Assembly (NCBI RefSeq): GCF_003254395.2
Contig: NC_037640.1
Span: forward strand, 5,748,289 to 5,812,288
Origin: Apis mellifera
Lineage: Eukaryota > Arthropoda > Insecta > Hymenoptera > Apidae
Length of the DNA stretch: 64,000 nt
Direction: 5' to 3'
The notes beneath the pieces were generated by a model. The model did no database searches. It saw only the letters and a program-made list of their open reading frames with translations, and was not told where the DNA came from. Positions 35,480 through 48,444 of this stretch are shown here, piece by piece. Numbering within the stretch: position 1 is the first letter of the stretch; every line of letters begins with the position of its first letter. A program made the position numbers and the translations under genes.

Positions 35480-35780
35480 TTTTATCGATCGTGGAATTAA
35501 GTTTTCTATAATCGATCCAACATCTCTGGATAAATATTTATATTTCGAATTAGAGGATTATTTAATTAATCTTCCGATGTGAAGAATAACCTGGAATAAA
35601 ATCGTTTCCAGTGATCCAATTCCATCGATTTCTATTCCTTCCTGAAAAACCGACTTAAACAACAAAATTTCATTTCCCGATCATTCACTCGTTCCTTGGA
35701 AATTAGCCAAAACTTACTTGTGCTCGAAAAAAAAAACCAATAAAGAAAAATAAAAAATATATAATATTAAATATATAATA
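35480..35780. repeat. 301-bp tandem duplication, copy 1
   Basis: The unit starts TTTTATCGATCGTGG and includes CATCTCTGGATAAATATT, CCTGGAATAAAATCGTTTCC and TGTGCTCGAAAAAAAAAACC. It ends in an AT-rich linker (AATATATAATATT). Copy 2 follows directly with an offset of 301 bp. Confidence 0.9.
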
Positions 35781-36051
35781 TTTTATCGATTGTGGTATTA
35801 AGTTTTCTGTAATCGATCCAACATCTCTGGATAAATATTTATATTTCGAATTAGAGGATTATTTAATTAATCTTCCGATGTGAAGAATAACCTGGAATAA
35901 AATCGTTTCCAGTGATCCAATTCCATCGATTTCTATTCCTTTCCGAAAAACCGACTTAAACAACAAAATTTCATTTCATTTCCCGATCATTCACTCGCTC
36001 CTTGGAAATTAACTTACTTGTGCTCGAAAAAAAAAACCAATAAAGAAAAAT
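35781..36051. repeat. 301-bp tandem duplication, copy 2
   Basis: Nearly identical to copy 1, with about six substitutions (for example GATTGTGGTATT for GATCGTGGAATT), a 5-bp gain in the ATTTC repeat and a 6-bp loss around AAATTAACTTACTT. The terminal linker is missing. The high similarity in AT-rich DNA points to a recent duplication or an assembly effect. Confidence 0.9.
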
Positions 36052-36760
36052 ATTCTATTCTTTCTTTCTCTAAAAAAACTCTTTTATTGAATATCCTTTT
36101 CATTCTCACGAATTCATTCCTCGAAAGAAGGAACCAGATCCGAAAATAAGGTATTGGTGATCAAGTATCCTTTTCGAGAATTTGTTCAGCGGAGGGGGAC
36201 GAAGGGACACGAGTTTCGGGAGGGAGAGTCTTTGCAAACTCGTGACACAGTCGAGAAATGACGCGTGTCGACGGAAGGGAAGAGGGTAATGAGGGAAGAG
36301 AGGAGGACAATAAGGATGGGGTATATGGAGGGAGGCGAAGTGTTTGAGGAAGAAGATCAAGTGTTGCGCAAGATAGATCAAGATAGGCGGCACGGGGCGG
36401 CAAGGTAGCAGCAAAGCTTTCATTTTTCATCGGGGGAAATCGTTTGTACAGCGGGTGCTGTTCATATTTGTTCACTTGCTACTCCTCCTACGCAATTTTA
36501 CTTTACGCTTGTTTGTGTTTCGTTCTATTCGCGAACGTTTGAGGAGGTCCCGAGCGAGTGGAACGGGGCCAGTTCTCTTCCATCCACGAGGTAAACAACG
36601 GTAGAATTGAATTAAAAAAAAAAGAAGTCTCCTTCTGCGGCGTCCCTCTTTTAACATTGTTTACGCTCCTTCTTCTGTACGAGTACGAAATTACTTTTTA
36701 CTATTTCTCGATTAGAGGGAGGATTGCCATTCTATGCAACAATAAACGTTGAACCGTGTT
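36052..36760. other. Non-coding purine-skewed stretch
   Basis: The + strand at 36.18-36.42 kb is rich in GGAGGGA-type sequence, so the minus strand shows roughly 105-codon frames. No domain or splice-bounded frame seen. Confidence 0.45.
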
Positions 36761-36768
36761 TTGGACAG

Positions 36769-36845
36769 ATAAAAATACATAAGATTATACATAAGATATA
36801 CATAAAAAATATACATAAAAATATACATAAGATTGAAATATATAT
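36769..36845. repeat. ATACATAA minisatellite (11-13 bp period)
   Basis: ATACATAA occurs at 36776 (after AAAA), 36787, 36798, 36811 and 36823, spaced 11, 11, 13 and 12 bases. A short AT-rich slippage repeat. Confidence 0.8.
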
Positions 36846-39800
36846 TAGTTATTGTATATCATACAATTTAAAAAAAATTAAATTAAGTTCTCCCTTCTAT
36901 TCAAAGAAATACTATTTCTATCGATACAATTTTCCAGCAACAAGTTTAAATTCCTCCTCTGATCAATCATAGCTAATAAATACCGTCCATTACAAGTGAC
37001 AAACGTATATATACGACTCCCTCCCCAATATTCGCATTAATATACGCGAATCTATTAGAAGGATACCGGGCTAAGAAGCTTTGTACACGGCGGCGCAAAT
37101 AATCGTGGAGGGTTTCCACTTGCATCGAAAGGGGTGGTGAGCACAGGTTTCTACGCATACACGCGCGGATAGGATATACGTATAAACGACGGGGTACAGT
37201 CGCTTCCTTTGATCCCGGTCCTCGAAGGCAGCGAACCAAGCCTTTCTGGGCCACGCGCGCGTGTCCTCCACAATTGCGCGACTGCAAAGCCGCAGAAAGC
37301 AATTTCGGTTGTTAAGTTCTTCAATTAAGCGAAACGCAACGGATTGGAATCGGTTTTCTGCCAAGGAAATTCGACGCGTACGGAAAGATCGCGTTCTGCG
37401 CCCCGCACGCGATGTCTGTTTCCATCCCCTGTCAAAGGGATGGAAATGGGGGAGGAGATTGGAGGGATATCGATATTGCCTGCACGTCGATGGATGGTGA
37501 TTGGTATATATTGACAGCGATTGTGGCGTATCGATTGCTCGCGCGTCGATGATTTAGCAGGGGATAATCGCTCTCCTTCTTCGACGTGTTTGAATAAGCG
37601 GTTTGAGTAGAACTATTTTTGATTTTAATATCCGTGAATGATTAGTCAATGTTCGATCAATTTTTTCCATTCTTTTCAGAATATATTTGCGATGTTAATT
37701 TAGAATCTCTCGATTTGTCGAAGATGGATAAATTTGAAATTTGTAAAAGAAAAATCGTTCTTTGTAAATATTCACACGAAAGAAGAAAGTTGGAAAATAT
37801 CGAGGAGATTGACAATATCCCAGAGGGAGAAAAGGAATTTTGTTGCACGATGCATCGAAATCTTTTAACCGAGATTATCCAAGTCGATAAAGCTTTTTAT
37901 TTCAAGTGGCGAAGCAACACGGCAAACCCGCATCACGATCACGGTTCCGATTTAGATCGTATCCTCGTGCAGAGTAGACAGGGGAGGCTTTGACTAAAGG
38001 CAGAAGGTGATTGAATTAGCGAACAGTGGCAAACCGTGTGTTCAGCAGTAACGCAGGCCTGCCATTAACTTAATCAAACATCCAACTACAAGGTAGGTTA
38101 TAACGTGGACGATGAAATGAGATATTCTTCCTCCTGTTCCACGCTGCACCTACTCCAGAATTTCGTGTTTGTTATTATCCTGCCTCGATCAAATTTTCGT
38201 TTAATTAACGATATAACGATAAATCAAATTTTTGTTCAATTGTTTAAAAGACACTTTCGAATTATAAATAAAAGAATTTCTTTCTCCTCCTTCTTCTTCG
38301 CACGTATTTTATAACAAGTTATCAAATTTACACACGAGTCAAAAATTTAAAAAATTAACAATCCTTTTTACGTACATGAAATCGAGTGCAATTTTTCAAA
38401 AAGTTTACGAATCGAAAAAGTAAAAATCGTCATCAAATTTAAACCATTCTTCGACCTCCTCCTTTCATCTTTACATATTAAGACGACCACATCCATCCAC
38501 GTCGATTCCCAATTCGAATATGAGAGAGTCGATTTCCAACACGCCCCGATTATCGTCGATTTAACGCGTCGTTCGTCGCATCAATCCAAGTCTCGTATCG
38601 CAGGTAGATACGCGGTTATACACCCGGAAATTACCTCCCCCGTAAGACGCGAATCCCCCTCCCCCTCACCAATAAGCGCGACTTAACTGGGAACGCGATC
38701 GAATTAGCCGTGGCTGAAGGCAACGGCTCGCTAATAACGTTACACACGACGACCGGTAATGCAATCAAAGACAGAGATGTAGCCGCGATATTGCCAACCA
38801 ATTATGAGAGAGTCTCCGCCTCGCGGCTGAGAATTGCCGCTTCTACTACTACTGTGTGCGTCGTACGGAATCGATACCATCGATCTACCATTTGGAATGG
38901 GATACAGGCTTATCACGATATCTCGGTCAAAGGAGGTTCGATGAAATTCTAGCACGGTCGCCATTAAGGATTTATTGACAAAGGAAATTCAATATCTGAT
39001 GAAATTTCTTTAATATGTTTATCGAGTTTGCTACTCGAAAGAGGGGAATTAAGCTTATTTCAGATTTTTTTTTTTTTTTGTTTCAACGGATGAATATTTT
39101 TCAATGTGTGTTTATGGTCAAGTGATTTTAGAAAAATTATTTGATTCTATATAAAATTCAATTTTTTTTATTCCTTAGTTAATAGATTTATCTATTATTT
39201 TATAAAATAGAGGTATTGTTAATTGGTTTTAATTAGTCTTCAACGAAGAGGATCTCAAGACAAAAAAGTGAAGTGATTTTATCAATTTGGATGAAGAATA
39301 GGAAGGAAATAACAATATCTTAAATATAATTCGATATCTAATCGTTTGGAATCGCTAATGGAATCATCTAAAATGTCGATACATTAAAAGAAAAAAAAGG
39401 TATTCATAAATTCGATTTATAAAATCGCATTTTAAACATCTATCTATCTATCTATCTATCTATCACCATCATTCGCTCGAAGCTTACGTCAATCGTGAGT
39501 CACCGTGGCCATCTCCATCTGCGCAACTGCCAATTTACAGCCAATTCCAGCGATCAATGTTGCAACGATTAAACGCAAAAAGATTGCACAAGCGAACGCG
39601 CTACGCTGTGCCCTCCCTCCCCTCATCTTTTCGATCATCGTGAGAAAGATTCCTCGTCTCCACCGGACGAAGATTTTCGCAACGAGAATTGCCACCATTT
39701 AGCCGTGGAGCAAAACTGGCTCCATGTTTTCGCGAAAGGGAAGACGGAAGTTCTTGTGCAAGACTTCTGTGAAAGAAAGCTACTAAACTTTGTACGTGTG

Positions 39801-42800
39801 TATATATATAGAATAGTTCGAAGAAGTTAGACGGTGATTGCACTACGTGCAAACGTATCCAGGAAGGAGAATAAAATTCGTTTGAGGCTCCATTTTGTTC
39901 GAATGGATCGAGTTCGAAAATAAACGAAGAATAAAATTTTTTCGTTTACGTAACACAGCCATTCATCATTCTGAAGAGAAAAAGCGTGTGTATAAATTGA
40001 ATTTGAAAATTGTCACGCGATGTATTCTATTAATAACTTGTTCGTATTCGATCAGGGATAAATCAGGTACGTTTATATTTTCGAAAAAAAAATCTTTTCC
40101 TTTCCTTTTCTTTTTCTTTTTCCACTCGCTTTGCAGAATCCCTGTTGAGACACCCTGTGTGCATTGTATACATGCGCGCATCGAATGCAGGCCAAGGCGC
40201 CTCGAATCGAACTAGCAAACGAGTTCCTTGAAATTTTCATGCTCGGTGCCCGAGGACCGCATTACCCTTGCATCTCGAGGCGGCCACGAGATGTTGGTGC
40301 ACGCCTTGGAAATAATTTCCTTCGAGGATTGCTCCACCTACGAATTGTTCCTTCCTTTTACTCGCCCAGAGAGACGGTTGTTTCTTGGAAAATTCGTGGA
40401 AAAGAATTTGATTCCAAATTCGCGACGAAACGAACACGATCGATTCGAACTAAGGAGACAACGAAGCAGAATTATAAATTCATCCCTCAGGGTTATATAT
40501 TTTTCTAAAAATACGTAAAAAAATAATCGAGATGGAAAATTGATTGCTCGATAATTTTCAAAGTCCAATTATCGATCGATTAATTCCCACTCAAGATGAA
40601 CGAAACTAAATTTATCCAATAGACGAATGAGCAAAAATTGAATTCTGAAAGAAAGAAGAATATTAGAAGGATTATCAAAAACTAGAAATTGGAGAAAAAC
40701 GAAGGAATTTTGCGTCGACTTGGCATCCTAAGCTAAGATTGCTAAGGTTAATGGAAGATCGTTATATTTCGGTGGAGCGTGGCGAACAACAGGGTGGCCT
40801 TCCTCCAGGCATCTTGCTCCCTCCCCCTTCCCTGTCTGGCCTGGCTATTGCCGAAGCATTTTCCGGCCAACTGTTGGGAAAGGGACAGGGGCCATTATAT
40901 CGCTGCCTCGCTTCTATCTGTCGCTCCCCTGTCAGCTTTCCTTCCTTCCTTCCTTCCTTTTTCGCCGACCCCCGAGGGGGTCGCGCGTGGATTCACGGTG
41001 TCACGAGCAGAGAGCAACGTGACACCCCGCTCCAAGCAACACGTGAGATTCACTCTCGACTACTCTTAATTAACGACTCTTGATTACGAATTAAAATTCA
41101 CGCAACCGAGAGGAATCAATCCATCGATTTTATTAATTGCACGCTTCGTTCCTGAAGAGGGGATGAAAGTGAAAAATAAATTTGCGATTCGAGGAAGAGA
41201 AAAATTTTAAAACGAATTTTTGAACGGTATAGCTTTGTGATGCTTTTTTATTTAAAGGAAAAGAGAGAGAGGAAAAGAAAGGATTTAAAATTAAACTGTA
41301 ACTCGTGGAGGGTGTCGTACGACTTGGCTCTCGTCAGCTACGGGACGAGGAGAAATTTTTCTCTAAATATAGAAAAACATCGAGTTATAAAGCGAGCAAT
41401 TATTATTTAAAAAAAGAAGCGACACGGATGGTTGCTGGTAATTTCTGGTACGTTTGTCGTCACCCCACCGTTATACCCTCTCGGCTTCATTTGCTTCGAT
41501 CGCCTAGAATAAACCTTGGATCCGCTCGATCGATTGTTTCTTTTTTTTTTTTTTTTTTTATTTAAAGAGGAGGATAACGAGAAAGAAGGATTTAAGTCCG
41601 AATTGAGAACGTTGCTGGGAATTTTATTTCGTTCGACACCTTTGAAAATGAATCTCGACGTTAAATCGAATCAAGGGGGAGGAATTTTTAAGAATTTGTC
41701 TTAAATTATTATTATAAAAGGGAAGAATCTTGATTTCAAATTAAATAAGAAAATTTTCCTCGCAATTTTACTCTGCCAAATTTTCATTTTCGACTATCCA
41801 GGGAAAGAATCTGGATATAAATTGAGAACTTTGAGAAGATTGCTATGCTAATTTCAAATTGCCAAGGTTTTCCTTAAAAGCCCAATCGAGATACATAATT
41901 CAATTCATTGAAAATTCAAATTCGAACGAAATTTGTTTCCCTTCATTTCATAAGAATAATTCATATTTCGTATCGAGAAATATAATTCATCTTCGTTTAT
42001 TCGAAAATTACCTTCGAAAAGAGAAAATTCGGTTTTCATTCATCGGGTAGCAAAACGAATTCTATTCCTTCGATATCGAGTTTATAATATCAAGACACAA
42101 AGTCGAAGCGATTTCGCGAGAAAATACTCGATTTGAAACAAGAACAAGTTTTCTTTGCTGTAAAGTTTTTGCCAGAATGCATTGTTCCACGAGATTTTGT
42201 TCCGTGAGAAAGGAATCACTACTGTAATGCGAATAGAATGTTTCTTCGATGAAAATTATAACATTTTCCCTGTCGATCTTTCTGTTTTTTCTTCTTTAAT
42301 AAACATTATCATTATTGTCCTCCACTTTTCCGCGCTTATCATCCTTCCCTCGATCTTGCTCTATTAACTTTCATTAATATTTCCAAGTTTAAGCAACTCT
42401 TGCTTTGCGGATCAATATTTTAATAATAAAAGTTTGCCTCTAGAATAATATTTCACGAGAGGAAAATTAATTTATAGAATAGGTAAAATTTTTGAAGCAG
42501 ATTGAAAACAGATCGGATCGTGAAGTATTATTGGAATTTTATAAAATTATGCTTAGAAATGTTCATTGGAAGAGATTTTTTCGTAACGTCAATCGAAGCC
42601 AAGAAAATAAGAATCATAAATATCTTTACAGTTTAAATTTTTCACATAAAAAAGTTCTCCTCCTGTTGAACCCGTCTCAAACTTTCCCTCCGACACTCTT
42701 CTTCTCCAAACTTCTTAAAAGTTCTGCAGTCTAAACATTCCTTAGAAATTCTCTTTCCTAACGTGCATCGCACGAAGGCGAATTCTGACGCTAGCATTTA

Positions 42801-43737
42801 TAAAATACAGAACAAACGAAACGAATCTTCGTTAAAATACATTTCGTCCCTCGAGCCATTTTCTTCGAAGCGATTGGAATAGCCAAAACTTTCATTCATC
42901 GTCTAAAGAAGAAACTGAATCACGCAATCATTCCTGATTTGACGGACAATTCTTCATCTTTCATCAACCTCTTCGTTCCATTCCTTGCAGAATCTTCAAT
43001 CGAATCTAATCAAAATCTCTCCATCTTTTCCCACCGAACAACCAATAACACGATACCAATATATCCTTCCTTATCATTACAAATAATTGTCAACTGGATA
43101 GATTTGAAACCCTTTACATTAACTTACAATCGAAACCTCGCTCACAATAATAAATATCGTTTCACAATTATAAACTTCTGAAAGAAAGAAAGAAAAAAAG
43201 AAAAGTCACACTCGTTAATCTCCGTGCGACGAGCGAGGAGATGGGGGAGAATAGTTGAGTTGTTCGAGAGATCGTTGAGGATCCGCGCGAGCACATCGAA
43301 TTTACACGAGTCGGTGTCGCCAATTATCAAGGGTTCACGGGGTTCGCCCGGAATCCCTAACGACCGCGGCCCGTTAATATCGCGAGTTCGTGCAAACTCG
43401 TGAACGACCACAGGTCGCTGCATTGTCGCATCGACTAATTGGACGCGGAAGAGCGAGCCACGGATGCGTCCGCAAATAGGTGAAAGGTGTCCAGTAATGA
43501 CGAACAGTGTCGTGGAAAAACGTACACCGACTTTCCCCTCGTCACGTATGAATTTTTCTCGATCATCCTTCGACCATTCTTATCCCTGTTAATAATTTTA
43601 TTTGCTCGTTTCTCCAGGATTTTCGAGAATCATATTATATTTATTTTGATATTTTGAAATTGCTTTGTTTCGAGAATTCGAGGATTACGATGAGTGAAAT
43701 TTTTTAAGAAGAATGAGATTGATGAAAATAAAATAAT
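36846..43737. other. Non-coding stretch, 36.8-43.7 kb
   Basis: No gene seen. GC-richer islands at about 37.02-37.46, 38.5-38.95, 39.48-39.8 and 40.74-41.05 kb may be regulatory. Simple sequence includes T runs at 39065-39079 and 41541-41559, TATC at 39437-39463 and CCTT at 40938-40959. A CAG|GTACGT donor-like site at 40063-40071 has a plausible acceptor at 39958, discussed as a weak exon candidate. Frames of about 114 codons at 37649-37993 and elsewhere have no recognised domain. Confidence 0.5.
39437..39463. repeat. TATC tetranucleotide microsatellite
   Basis: About six perfect units of ATCT/TATC. Confidence 0.9.
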
Positions 43738-44305
43738 GTATTCGTGATCGGTTAAAAGAAAATGAATTATCTCCTTGGAAAATTATGCCGTGCGTTTGGT
43801 ATTTATTAGCAAAATTATTAGACTTGATGAAAATACGTAAAATGATGTATTCGATTAATCAAAAGAAAATGATTAAATCTAGAGGAGAATTTGAATTATC
43901 TCTTTGGAGATAATAAATTAATGAAACACTGTCTTTAAGTATTAGAAAATTATGCCATGCGTTTGGTATTTATTAGCAAAATTATTAGACTTGATGAAAA
44001 TACGTAAAATGATGTATTCGTGATTGGTCAAAAGAAAACGGAATGGTTAAATCTAGGAGAGAAATTGAATTAACTCTTTAAGAGATTAAAAAACACTGTC
44101 TTTAAGCATTGGAAAATTATGCCGTGCGTTTGGTATTTATTAGCAAAATTATTAGACTTGATGAAAATACGTAAAATAATGTATTCGTGATTGCTCAAAA
44201 GAAAATGAATTATCTCTTTGGAGATAATAAATTAATAAAACACTGTCTTTAAGTATTAGAAAATTATGCCGTGCGTTTGCTATTTATTAGCAAAATTATT
44301 ATACT
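43738..44305. repeat. Tandem array with 167-bp (and 147-bp) units
   Basis: The marker AATTATGCCGTGCGTTTG starts units at 43781, 43948 (one base different), 44115 and 44262, giving periods of 167, 167 and 147 bp. Each unit continues with GTATTTATTAGCAAAATTAT, TAGACTTGATGAAAATACG, TAAAATGATGTATTCG and a GAATTATCTCTTTGGAGATA segment. Unit 3 lacks about 20 bp around the ATGGTTAAATCTAGG part. Partial units flank both ends. The units are AT-rich with stops in the frames checked by eye. Confidence 0.9.
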
Positions 44306-47300
44306 TAAGATTTACGAGAAGAGAAACGAGTAAACGGATAGAACGTCGTATCATCGAATTCCGATAAAACCGCGCGAAACCGTTCTCCTTTTATCCCTTA
44401 ACCTCCCCGGCCCAAGAATACAATCCTCGACACCGTAAGAAGGGAGAAGCCTCGTTATTCCCAATTTTCTTCCCCTTTGCGCCCAACAAATTGAAGCCAA
44501 TTAAAGATCCTCGATACTACCAAAAATATCGAATCGAGGAGAGAATTTTAAAGAGGGAATTTTAATTTCTTAACCGGGATCGATATCGAACGTCGACCGA
44601 CGTGGTGGATCGCGAAGGAGAGGCCCGCTCCCAGAAATTTCATCGGGCAGAGATTTATGGGTAACGAGAATTGAAGGAAGCGGGCGCGTGTCGGTGACGC
44701 GGATTTTTCAAGCGAAACCGCAAAATGAGACGGGGGGCCGCCGATGCTTTACGACAGGTTGAACCGCGATCTGCGCGTGACGTGTTCGCGATTTAACGCC
44801 GCCATCCCCCATCCCCTTAATGAGAATTGATAGCGTTTACGCGCGATTTAGGGGAATATACGTTTATAACGTATAAACAGATGATTCGTTTAACTCGAAT
44901 CGAGGCGTCGCGCTCGTTTAAATCAATTATCGAGCATATGATCGATTTATTATTTTATCCTACCTTTCGTTTCTATTATATTATTATTATTATTTTAATT
45001 GGAGGGGCGAGTAAATGGAGACTCGAAGCTCGTTACGTTTTTGCAAAGTCTCGAAATTAAATGAAACGTCCAGTCCAAGTTTGCAAATGGATGAAATTTC
45101 GGACAAATGAACACTTTCTCTTTCTTTCTGTTCTAATTAAACAGAGAAGAATTTTTCTCCAAGAATCAAGGAATATTTTAATATGAAACTACGTCATATG
45201 TGAATGATCCGAAACGGAAGTCGATCGAATCTCAAGATAAAAATCGAGCTGTTAACGTCTCTTTGTCCAGCAGACATTTCCAAAGAATCGAAAATAATTA
45301 GAAAAATCCAAGAAGCGTCAAGAGTGGCCTCGAAGGGAATAAGAAATTCAACGGGTGTTCGATTTTCTCCTTCCTTCGACTGCAAGGTGGAAACTTGGTG
45401 AAAAGATGTGGAACACGAGGGGAGAAAATGAAAGGCGGCTCGATCGAGAACTTTCGAGTCTTTCGAGTCGATCTCCATCCCCCTCTTGCCAATTGCTATC
45501 CAACAAAGTAAACGTGTATTTTTCCTTTCCCTCCTCTCCCCTCTGCTCGATTCCACCACCAGACGCTCGTCAAATAACTCGAGACCACCAACTTTGAGAA
45601 ACGTTGACTGTCACTCGGTTGCGCATGGAAAAAGGGAGAGGAGGGAGGGAAAAAATGTGAAATTGTTGGGATAGAAGTTGCAGGTTTGTCGAGGAAAATA
45701 GGTTGCGCGGAGCTTGAGAAGAATTTTTTTTTTTCCTTTTCTTTTTCGAGAACGAAACGCTTGTAAAACTGGAAGGGAAACTTTTTAATTCAAGCACGCA
45801 CGGGTTGGCCTTCGTTCGGTTGTTGTGTGAATATCTTGGGATGTATAATGGAACTGATTACGTTGCCTAATGGATACGATTTATTATTCAAAAGATCATT
45901 TTCGTATTATCTTGGATCAAGATGGTGAATCGAAATTATTGAAATTTCGAAATAAATCGATTAGAGGAAGCGAAAGAACGAATTGTGGTTTTCGATCGTT
46001 CAAAATTTAGAATTCTGCGTAATGAAAATTGAATTGAAATTCCTATTTATTGCACATCGATATCGAAAATATTTTAATGGTAAATATACTAAATCGATAA
46101 AAATCCAATAGTGAAATGTTTCACTATTTCTTTTTAATAGATCGAGAGCTACTTTTAACCTTACGAAAATTTTACGATAGAAATTTTAAGACGAATTTCG
46201 TCTCAAAGGCGATCAATGTTCGCAAATACGAGATTTCATCTAAAATCTTCCTAAAAAAAAAAAAAAAAGTTATACACGTTTTTCGATCAACTCTACTGGG
46301 ACGGTAGATGATTCGACAAATTAATTCCCCTGACAATCGACAGAGCACGCGAGCTAAGAGCATCGGGGCAAGGATTTATTTCTCCCCCATCCTGTTTCTT
46401 CTCCCTTCGTTAATTTTCCACCGTTTCGATGTCACTCCCGATCGATAATGGACGATAGCGGCGTACACGTTCGGCAAATATTGTTCGTAAGTCTCATCCT
46501 TACGGGGCAAAAGTTTCCCTCCCCGAGGAAAATAAATCCGATCCTCCGTTTTCCTCCACTCGATACGATAAATCCCTTATACGCTTATATTCTTGAAAAT
46601 ATGAAATGATTCTTTGAAAATGTGTAATAATATCATATTTTCCGAGCGAGAAAGGATCGATCGAAATGAAATCCTGTCGATGTGAGGAACGAAAAAAAAT
46701 ACATATATATATATCTCGTTGAAAGAAAGTTTTCCAGCTAGTTCTCGGGAAAATTTTAATAAGTACATTTTATTTTGTACGTTAATAATCGAGAAGAAGA
46801 GGGAGACGAGGGGTGAAAATTACCAACGATTAAAGGAAGAGGGATATTATATTGAATCTCGAGCGCTCTGCGAGTTTTCTTTAAATATAAACAAAAGAAA
46901 TTCCACTCCCCTCGATCCATCCCTCTTCAAGTAAAAGACGAGCACCGAAAGTTCCTCGAAAGTTTTTTTCGAGAAGATGAAATTTAAAACACGAATCTTC
47001 CGCCGATTTGCGATGATAAAAAAAAATCTTTTATCATTTCGGTGATCTGAAAAGAGAGGGAGGAGGAGGAGGAGGATCTCGAGAAAAACGAGCTAGGCTA
47101 GGAGGATAAGTAAATTTAATAAAAAACCGCTCACCGATGAGGGATGAAAAATTCAGACCCGCTTATTAACCCGCCGTTTTTCCACGAGTTACGCGCCAAC
47201 AGCGAGAGAATTTTTAGCTTCAGAGGAAAACTTCGAATTAAATCCCTTTTAATCCTGTTTTCCCGATTGCGACAATTTTCTCCCTCCCGATGGAAGAGGA

Positions 47301-48444
47301 AAAAAGAGAAGAGAAAAAGAGAAGAACACGAGGGGGAAGAGGGAAAAGAAAAAGGGAAAAAAAGGGGGTGGTCTATTTACGACCATCGTTTCATCTTCCA
47401 ACGGAGCCTCGCTGACGATTTAATACGTTTCAATAAACCTATCCGCTATAAGAATCCGCCGTTTACCTCGATTTACCTGGGAAACTGGCACGAGTGGCTT
47501 CTTTCTACTCTCTCTCTCTCTCTTTCTCGTTCTCGACACGCTGTGATTGACGCGAAAATTTCTGTGAAAATAACCGAAGGGGGAGGGGGAGAAGTGATTA
47601 ATGAAGTTAACGATTTCCTCGATTTGCGTCCCGCCTCGGTGGTTCGTACTCGAAGGTTTCAATAACTTCGTTATTCGTATGAACTCGTGGTGGTTGGGAA
47701 CAATTATTCGTTCGTCTATGTAAAATTGTTTCGTGCTGGATGGATTAATCGATTGGAAGAGGGGGAGAGATTGGCAATCTCGCGAGAGACCGATGGATAT
47801 CGGGATAAGTTGTTCTCGGAATAATCATCGGATTAAAAGAAATATTATAATTCTACTTCATTAGGTGTATATTTCACGGAATGCGAATTTCTTCGTAATC
47901 GTTTCAGCCTCGAATTCATCTCTCACTGTCACATTTATAGGGGAAGAAAATGCGATTATTATAAATAACGGGATGTTTGAGAATTTTATGGAAAATTTTA
48001 ATCCCGCAGGGAAAATGAATGGGATGATGGAAGAAAATAGGCAGAAAATATTCCGACGCTTATTATACGAATGAGAGATGATCCGTATTTAAATTCTAAT
48101 TGATGAAAAATTCTATATATCGATTTTAAAATCATTCCATTTATATAATCCATTATCCAATACTTTCAACTATCAATTGACCAATTACAACACGAGACTT
48201 CAATCAGGTCAATAAGAGATATTATAGGAAAGCATTGTGTCGTTGTAAACGAATCGATGGAAACAAAGGGAAATAACGAGAAAGAGTCTTTTTACTTTCG
48301 TTCCGTCGATAAACTCATTGCCAAAACTATCTAGAGAGATTTATATCTCAAAATACAAGTCATCAGAGAAGAATAAATTTCTAGAAAAAAATAAAATAAA
48401 GTTTCTATATAAATTCGAAACAATTGTCTAGCTTTATATCATCA
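44306..48444. other. Non-coding stretch, 44.3-48.4 kb
   Basis: No gene seen. GC-richer DNA lies at 44.34-44.82 kb. An A run lies at 46253-46268, GGA repeats at about 47058-47076 and TC at 47508-47524. Purine-rich DNA at 47.28-47.37 kb gives Lys/Glu/Arg-rich frames (a 173-codon + strand frame at 47144-47665), which look compositional. Confidence 0.5.

Noticed and set aside
37649..37993. 114-codon + strand frame with several Cys and His
   Set aside because: The Cys/His spacing does not fit a zinc-finger pattern and no splice or start context supports it.
43738..44305. CRISPR-like regular repeats
   Set aside because: Units are long head-to-tail repeats without unique spacers, in animal-type DNA.
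47144..47665. 173-codon + strand frame
   Set aside because: It contains a Lys/Glu/Arg tract from polypurine DNA and Ser/Leu from TC repeats. No domain or splice support.
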